DNA of 8,740 nt from Chloroflexota bacterium (GTDB lineage: Bacteria > Chloroflexota > Dehalococcoidia > GIF9 > AB-539-J10). A program made the position numbers and the translations under genes. Shown in pieces: positions 4,765 through 8,740 of this stretch. The stretch is from positions 1-8,740 of the forward strand of contig JAUVWD010000018.1 in assembly GCA_030604285.1 (NCBI GenBank), given 5' to 3'. The notes beneath the pieces were generated by a model. It had not been told where the DNA came from, searched no databases, and was given only the letters and a program-made list of their open reading frames with translations. Position 1 is the first letter of the stretch. Every line of letters begins with the position of its first letter.

Positions 4765-6525
4765 TTGTCATTCTTAAGCGCGCTACAAGGTGAAGAACTC
4801 ACTATTTTTGAAAAGTACGTAGTCCCTGTGCAGTTCCCGCGCAACACTTGTATTATGTGCGAAGGTGAGCCTGGCGATGGGTGCTATATTATTGATGAGG
4901 GAACAGTCCGTCTTGAACTCCAGAGCGTGGAAACGGACACAGACAGTGTCCTCGGCTTTTTGGAGGCGGCGACGTTCTTAGGGGAGTTTAGTTTGCTTGA
5001 TGGCAAACCCCGCTCTGCCAGTGCATACGCTCACACCGACGTCAAAGCGCGCTGGTTCTCTAAAGAAAGTTTCGAGGAAATGTGCCAGCATCATCCTCAA
5101 GTGGGCTTGATCATATCAGCGGCTTTAGGTCAAAACCTTACGACAAAACTACGTGAGTTTAACGAAAGAATCGCCGGGTACATCTTTGCCGGTGAGATTG
5201 ACAAAGACACACACCAGATGGTGGGCCGTGCTGCAAAGGCCCAACAATCATTTGAGAAATGGCCAGAAGATCGTGTGGACGCTTTGTTACAAGATGTGGC
5301 ACAAGCCATAGCCGAACGAGCTGAAGAATTGGCTGAAGCAACTGTGGCCGAAACTGATATGGGTACCGTTACGGACAAGGTTATGAAGATCCGGTTTGCC
5401 AGCCTTGAAGTATACAAAACGATAGCAGGCCATTCAGCCGCGGGTTTACTTGAGACGGACCCGCAAAGCCAAGTTACGGAAATCGCCAGTCCCGTAGGGG
5501 TTGTCCTCGGCCTGATTCCAGTGACGAACCCGGTGCCCACGATTGTTTTTAAGACCCTCATTACTCTCAAAGGGCGAAATGCCCTTATTGTGAGTTGCCA
5601 TCGTAATGCTTTGGGTGTCGGTAGCGAAGCGTGCGATATCATCCGAGATGTACTTGAACGTCACGGGGCACCAAGAGACTTGGTGCAGTCAGTCCGGCAA
5701 CGAAGCGGTCGGCAAAAAACAATGATGTTCATGAATCACCCCGAGGTTTCGTTAATTCTGGCGACTGGTGGTACGAGCATGGTGAAGGCCGCCTACAGCT
5801 CCGGCACTCCGGCTATAGGGGTTGGCTCGGGTAATGCGCCCGTCTTGATTTGTGCCGATGCTGATCTGTCAAAGGCTGCGCAGGGAATCATCCAGAGCAA
5901 ATCGTTTGATAATGGCATCATTTGCGGATCTGAAAACAATCTGGTTGTCGTTGCTTCAATTCGTGATGATTTCATCAAAATGCTAGAAGCACACGGTGCA
6001 ATCGTGCTAAGACCAGATGAGAAGAGTCGTTTCACTGCGCAAGTCTTCGATCCTGATCGCCTCAGTCTGAAAAGGTCAATCATCGGCAAGCCTGCCCAGT
6101 CTATTGCTGACTCTGCCAGGATTCGGCGGGACAAAGACATCCGCTTAATTGTCGTGGCTATAAAGCAAGATGAACTGCAAGGCTCCTATGGGCACGAAAA
6201 ACTGGCACCTATTCTCTCTCTGTCTACAGTGAATGATGAAGCAGAAGGTCTCCAAGTTTGCAAACAGATTCTGGCCAATCAGGGGCGTGGCCACACAGCC
6301 GTCATCTATACGGAGAATCAAGAACTGATGAAATTGTTCGGTCGTGAGATCGACGCCAGCCGTATTTTGGTCAACGCACCTGCCTCTCAGGGGTGTATCG
6401 GCTTGGGCACGGGCTTGACCCCGTCCTTTACGTTAGGCTGCGGGACGTTCGGTGGCAATTCCACAACTGACAACGTCACTTATACACATCTGATCAATAT
6501 TAAGAGATTAGCCCTCCATATATAG
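4765..6525 (+). CDS. Cyclic nucleotide-binding domain fused to CoA-acylating aldehyde dehydrogenase
   Basis: The 586-residue protein has two domains in one uninterrupted frame. Residues 1-125 form a Crp-type cNMP-binding barrel with an intact phosphate-binding cassette, FLGEFSLLDGKPRSASAYA (71-89): Gly73 and Glu74 for the ribose, Arg83 for the phosphate. Helical residues 100-145 form the hinge. Residues 146-586 match the CoA-acylating aldehyde dehydrogenase family (EutE/AdhE N-domain/SucD type): SPVGVVLGLIPVTNPVPTIV (242-261), ATGGTSMVKAA (333-343), the catalytic loop FDNGIICGSE (381-390) with Cys387, and TLGCGTFGGNST (556-567) followed by LINIKRLA (576-583). Family members interconvert an aldehyde plus CoA and NAD(P)+ with acyl-CoA and NAD(P)H; acetaldehyde, succinate semialdehyde or sulfoacetaldehyde are possible substrates. 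Its position next to cyclase and phosphodiesterase-like genes suggests allosteric control by cAMP or cGMP. The protein should be cytosolic. Confidence 0.93.
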   Translation: MSFLSALQGEELTIFEKYVVPVQFPRNTCIMCEGEPGDGCYIIDEGTVRLELQSVETDTDSVLGFLEAATFLGEFSLLDGKPRSASAYAHTDVKARWFSKESFEEMCQHHPQVGLIISAALGQNLTTKLREFNERIAGYIFAGEIDKDTHQMVGRAAKAQQSFEKWPEDRVDALLQDVAQAIAERAEELAEATVAETDMGTVTDKVMKIRFASLEVYKTIAGHSAAGLLETDPQSQVTEIASPVGVVLGLIPVTNPVPTIVFKTLITLKGRNALIVSCHRNALGVGSEACDIIRDVLERHGAPRDLVQSVRQRSGRQKTMMFMNHPEVSLILATGGTSMVKAAYSSGTPAIGVGSGNAPVLICADADLSKAAQGIIQSKSFDNGIICGSENNLVVVASIRDDFIKMLEAHGAIVLRPDEKSRFTAQVFDPDRLSLKRSIIGKPAQSIADSARIRRDKDIRLIVVAIKQDELQGSYGHEKLAPILSLSTVNDEAEGLQVCKQILANQGRGHTAVIYTENQELMKLFGREIDASRILVNAPASQGCIGLGTGLTPSFTLGCGTFGGNSTTDNVTYTHLINIKRLALHI

Positions 6526-6541
6526 AAAAAGGCCGCTTTTT
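6526..6541. terminator. Weak terminator-like hairpin after the aldehyde dehydrogenase gene
   Basis: AAAAAG (6526-6531) and CTTTTT (6536-6541) pair perfectly around a 4-base loop, immediately after the TAG stop. The stem is A/T-rich and short, so termination would be weak. Its symmetry would let it act from both directions between these convergent genes. The rest of the gap to 6769 shows nothing recognisable. Confidence 0.35.
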
Positions 6542-6769
6542 GCCCGACCGATTCAGTATTATGAATTTCGATAAAGATGAAGAGAATATGGAAAAGAGGA
6601 CAAAGATACCCGAGGAAGATACGCACTGTGCCTGATGGTATGCTATATCTCTGTTTGAAGATTCAAAGTCACTGTACCAGGCGATGGCAAGCAAAAAAAG
6701 GAATGGAACAGAATCTCCCACTTCCTAAGTGAGTTAAGCAAGAAAGACTTGTATCGCATCCTCCGCATA

Positions 6770-8008
6770 TCACTGCCTCAAGGCCACAACCTCATACACC
6801 TTTATGCCCTTTTCTTTGCCCTTGAAGTACTGAGGCTCCAGCTCTTTGACTTCTATATGGGCTTTTACTTCGTGGTACGTCTCTGGGCCGAGCCATATCT
6901 TGCCTCCCGGAGCAGCGCCACAGAGGCGGGAGGCCACGTTGACGACATCGCCGATGACGGTGTATTCCATGCGTCCCACTGAACCTACGTTGCCAGCCAC
7001 GACGTCCCCTGTGTCAATGCCCATGCCAAACTCCATTTTGGGCAAGTTGGGGTGCCTCTCCTGTAATTCTCGAATAGCTTGCTGAGTTTCCATGGCGGCC
7101 TTTACTGAGAGCAGGGCATGATTAGGTTGATTTGGAGGAGCACTCCATACCGCCATAATGTTGTCACCAGCAAACTTGTTGATCATTCCTTCGTTGGCAA
7201 GAATATGTGGTGTGATAGCCGAGAAGTAATGGTTTATTAGGGTAATGACTTCCTCGGGTTCCTCCTTCTCACTCAGAGCAGTGTAACCCCGCGCATCGCA
7301 GAAAAGGACTGTCACCTCCCGGCGCTGGCCACCCAGTAATAGAGCTCCTTTGTCATCCAGCCTTATTATTTCCTGTGCCACCTGCGGCGAAACGTAGCGC
7401 CCAAAAACAGTCTCCATTCGGCGTCTATCACGCTGCTCGTCAAGAATGCGGCAAACCAAGCTGCTGAAGTAAGCCAGCGGCAGGATGGCTAGGGGATAGA
7501 GGATATTGAGGAGGTAACCGTGATCAAAGGCGTAGAACACGCACATCAGATAACCGATAAATAGTCCTGCGATGAGCACTGCCCCCCACTGCAATCTCAG
7601 CCTGGGCAGAGCAACAGCAGCGATAGCTGCCAGCATCAGGCAGACAAGCAGGTTGGCGCCCCAACTTTCCTCGGTGAGAAATCGCTGTCTGAGGATGGTG
7701 TCAATGGCATTGGCATGGATTTCCACGCCGGGCATTTTTTGCGGTGAAATGGGGGTGATCCAGAAATCTGGTTCTGCGGTAGCTGTCATCCCTACGAGCA
7801 CCACTTTGTGCTCCACCACCGCCGGGTCGAAGTCTCCTTCCACTACCGAGCGATAGCTTAAGTGCTGATAGTCGCCTGGCTCACCGCTGAAGTCTATCCT
7901 CATGTTTCCGGAGCTGTCTACGGGGATCTCCCTCCCCAAGATATGCAGCTTGTCATTGCCTGCCGCATCGCCCAGAGGAACAGGTTGAGCAAAGAGAGTG
8001 GAAAGCAC
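6770..8008 (-). CDS. CHASE2-class III adenylate cyclase, C-terminal part (end of CHASE2, 3 TM, cyclase domain)
   Basis: This 412-codon frame continues the upstream half in the same reading frame after one TAA. Residues 1-112 complete the CHASE2 sensor (KVVLVGMTATAEPDFWITP, 68-86; MPGVEIHANAID, 92-103). Three membrane helices follow (about 118-135, 141-161, 165-187), then the linker RRRMETVFGRYVSP and the catalytic domain (about 229-412). Catalytic residues are all present: metal aspartates Asp238 (LFCDARGYT) and Asp282 (KFAGDNIMAVW), purine-selecting Lys278 and Thr350 (EYTVIGD), and transition-state Asn357 and Arg361 (VNVASRL). The Lys/Thr pair is typical of class IIIb adenylate cyclases, often bicarbonate-responsive. 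GTG 8008 is only the first possible restart codon and lacks a ribosome-binding site, so separate translation is doubtful. The gene is convergent with the aldehyde dehydrogenase gene. Confidence 0.85.
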   Translation of the reverse strand: MLSTLFAQPVPLGDAAGNDKLHILGREIPVDSSGNMRIDFSGEPGDYQHLSYRSVVEGDFDPAVVEHKVVLVGMTATAEPDFWITPISPQKMPGVEIHANAIDTILRQRFLTEESWGANLLVCLMLAAIAAVALPRLRLQWGAVLIAGLFIGYLMCVFYAFDHGYLLNILYPLAILPLAYFSSLVCRILDEQRDRRRMETVFGRYVSPQVAQEIIRLDDKGALLLGGQRREVTVLFCDARGYTALSEKEEPEEVITLINHYFSAITPHILANEGMINKFAGDNIMAVWSAPPNQPNHALLSVKAAMETQQAIRELQERHPNLPKMEFGMGIDTGDVVAGNVGSVGRMEYTVIGDVVNVASRLCGAAPGGKIWLGPETYHEVKAHIEVKELEPQYFKGKEKGIKVYEVVALRQ

Positions 8009-8026
8009 TACTGTGCTGGAAGACCA

Positions 8027-8590
8027 TTAAGTGCTGCCTGAGGCATCTTTGGTGACCAAGGGCAAGCGCCTCACTACCCCGTCTCCGTCGGGTGCCAGAT
8101 TGGCGTGCCCTAGGGCCGCTCCCTGGCGTAGCGCAGGATTGGGCAGCAGAAAACTCTCATAGACCTGCGTGGAGTCCTCAAGAGGTAAGGGCTGGCTGCC
8201 CACCACTGGCAACACCACATTCCCTGCCTCTTCGATGGCTTGCGCCAGCACAGCGTCCTCAGCCGAGGTATCACAGAAGAGTATATCCATGCCGATGACC
8301 CTTGCCTTTGCCTGGCTCAAGTTCTCGATGGCCTGGGCATGTAGGGAACGTGGCCACTCCGCCCACCTTCCGTATTTAGCTAGACTTTCATCATCAATGG
8401 AGACTACCACGACATTTGGGGAGACCTCGGTGGGCACAAAAAGCTGGTCGGTGAACCGCCAGTTGATGCTGCTGAACGGCTGAAGGAAGGCAAAGATCAG
8501 GGCAAAGATACTACCGACAGCAAACACAATGGCGGTATGAATCAGCATCCGCCGCTGTCTGCGGCTGTGAGCAGCTATCTTTGTCTTCAC
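8027..8590 (-). CDS. CHASE2-class III adenylate cyclase, N-terminal part ending at a premature TAA
   Basis: The 187 codons begin with a basic N-terminus and a signal-anchor helix (about 15-38). They continue into the extracytoplasmic CHASE2 sensor: SIDDESL (64-70), GRWAEWPRSLHAQAI (74-88), VIGMDILF (98-105) and GHANLAPDGDGVVRRLPLV (161-179). The frame then meets TAA at 8027-8029 and continues open as WSSSTV into the GTG at 8008, so the whole gene is 606 codons with one nonsense codon. The family context (RLPLV...G-x-x-Tyr) suggests the TAA replaced a Tyr codon. Alone, this half would be a membrane-anchored partial sensor with no output domain. The GTG start at 8590 has only a weak, distant GAGG. 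ATG at residue 15 is an alternative start, but it would shave the anchor's basic flank. Confidence 0.8.
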   Translation of the reverse strand: MKTKIAAHSRRQRRMLIHTAIVFAVGSIFALIFAFLQPFSSINWRFTDQLFVPTEVSPNVVVVSIDDESLAKYGRWAEWPRSLHAQAIENLSQAKARVIGMDILFCDTSAEDAVLAQAIEEAGNVVLPVVGSQPLPLEDSTQVYESFLLPNPALRQGAALGHANLAPDGDGVVRRLPLVTKDASGST

Positions 8591-8740
8591 CTTTACTCAG
8601 CCTCGTCTCCGCGGCCTAACATCTTTCCTCAAAGCTGGTTATCTTTAGGGAGCCACAGGACGCATAGCTACCTCCGTCGAAACAGCAGTTCATGGCGCAG
8701 GGTAGACCATGGTATAGTCAGGCTCGGTCTGGGAACCGGC
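8591..8740. other. Upstream region of the cyclase gene, no supported gene
   Basis: This 150-base end stretch should hold the cyclase promoter (minus strand), but no convincing -35/-10 pair was found. A minus-strand mini-ORF begins at ATG 8621 behind GAGGAAAG and encodes 9 codons (MLGRGDEAE), ending at a TAA 6 bases before the cyclase GTG. It could be a translational leader, but it is too short to support. A further minus-strand frame entering from the window edge could be the tail of another gene; this cannot be decided here. Confidence 0.3.

Noticed and set aside
5130..5642. 170-codon minus-strand frame inside the aldehyde dehydrogenase gene
   Set aside because: It is a shadow of a strongly conserved coding frame on the plus strand and shows no family motif.
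6500..6721. 73-codon minus-strand frame in the gap between the convergent genes
   Set aside because: No homology-like motif or ribosome-binding site; it overlaps the end of the aldehyde dehydrogenase gene and looks like chance low-complexity Phe/Ser-rich translation.
1..8740. CRISPR array, insertion sequence or prophage
   Set aside because: No regularly spaced direct repeats, transposase, integrase or terminal inverted repeats were seen; damage in the middle region looks like gene decay and deletion rather than a current mobile element.

Overview
The window looks like chromosomal DNA of a moderate-GC (about 50% by eye) bacterium that uses GTG and TTG starts freely. The type of GuaB3 protein, the LysE-type exporter and the linkage of an MBL-fold hydrolase, a cNMP-binding protein and a CHASE2 cyclase suggest an anaerobic member of Chloroflexota. 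This is inference from family flavour; no rRNA or taxonomic marker is present.

Left part (1-2850): a 209-base leader with a perfect hairpin and a weak tRNA-like stretch precedes a hypothetical TIM-barrel-like protein with a run of ten glutamates at its C-terminus (210-980) and a LysE-family membrane exporter (1011-1625). Facing them tail to tail is guaB3, a CBS-less IMP dehydrogenase-family protein (1638-2783, minus). Its promoter is one of a back-to-back pair flanking a perfect 8+8 inverted repeat (2814-2886).

Middle and right part (2850-8590): a cyclic-nucleotide locus that is partly decayed. It contains, in order: the relic of a class III nucleotide cyclase C-terminus (about 3015-3246); an intact MBL-fold hydrolase of class II cyclic-nucleotide phosphodiesterase appearance (3262-4032); a cNMP-binding protein gene broken by a one-base frameshift and cut short (4051-4325); an unassigned block (4326-4549); a second, truncated MBL copy (4550-4762); an intact 586-residue protein joining a cNMP-binding domain to a CoA-acylating aldehyde dehydrogenase (4765-6525); and, convergent to it, a CHASE2-3TM-class III adenylate cyclase of 606 codons interrupted by a single in-frame TAA (6770-8590, minus).

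Together these genes supply cyclic-nucleotide synthesis (cyclase), probable degradation (MBL hydrolase) and sensing (cNMP domains). The notable element is the cNMP-aldehyde dehydrogenase fusion. It keeps both the phosphate-binding cassette and the catalytic cysteine, so it could be a CoA-dependent aldehyde/acyl-CoA enzyme directly controlled by cAMP or cGMP. Around this intact gene sit four damaged ones, which points to an old duplicated signalling module in decay or remodelling.
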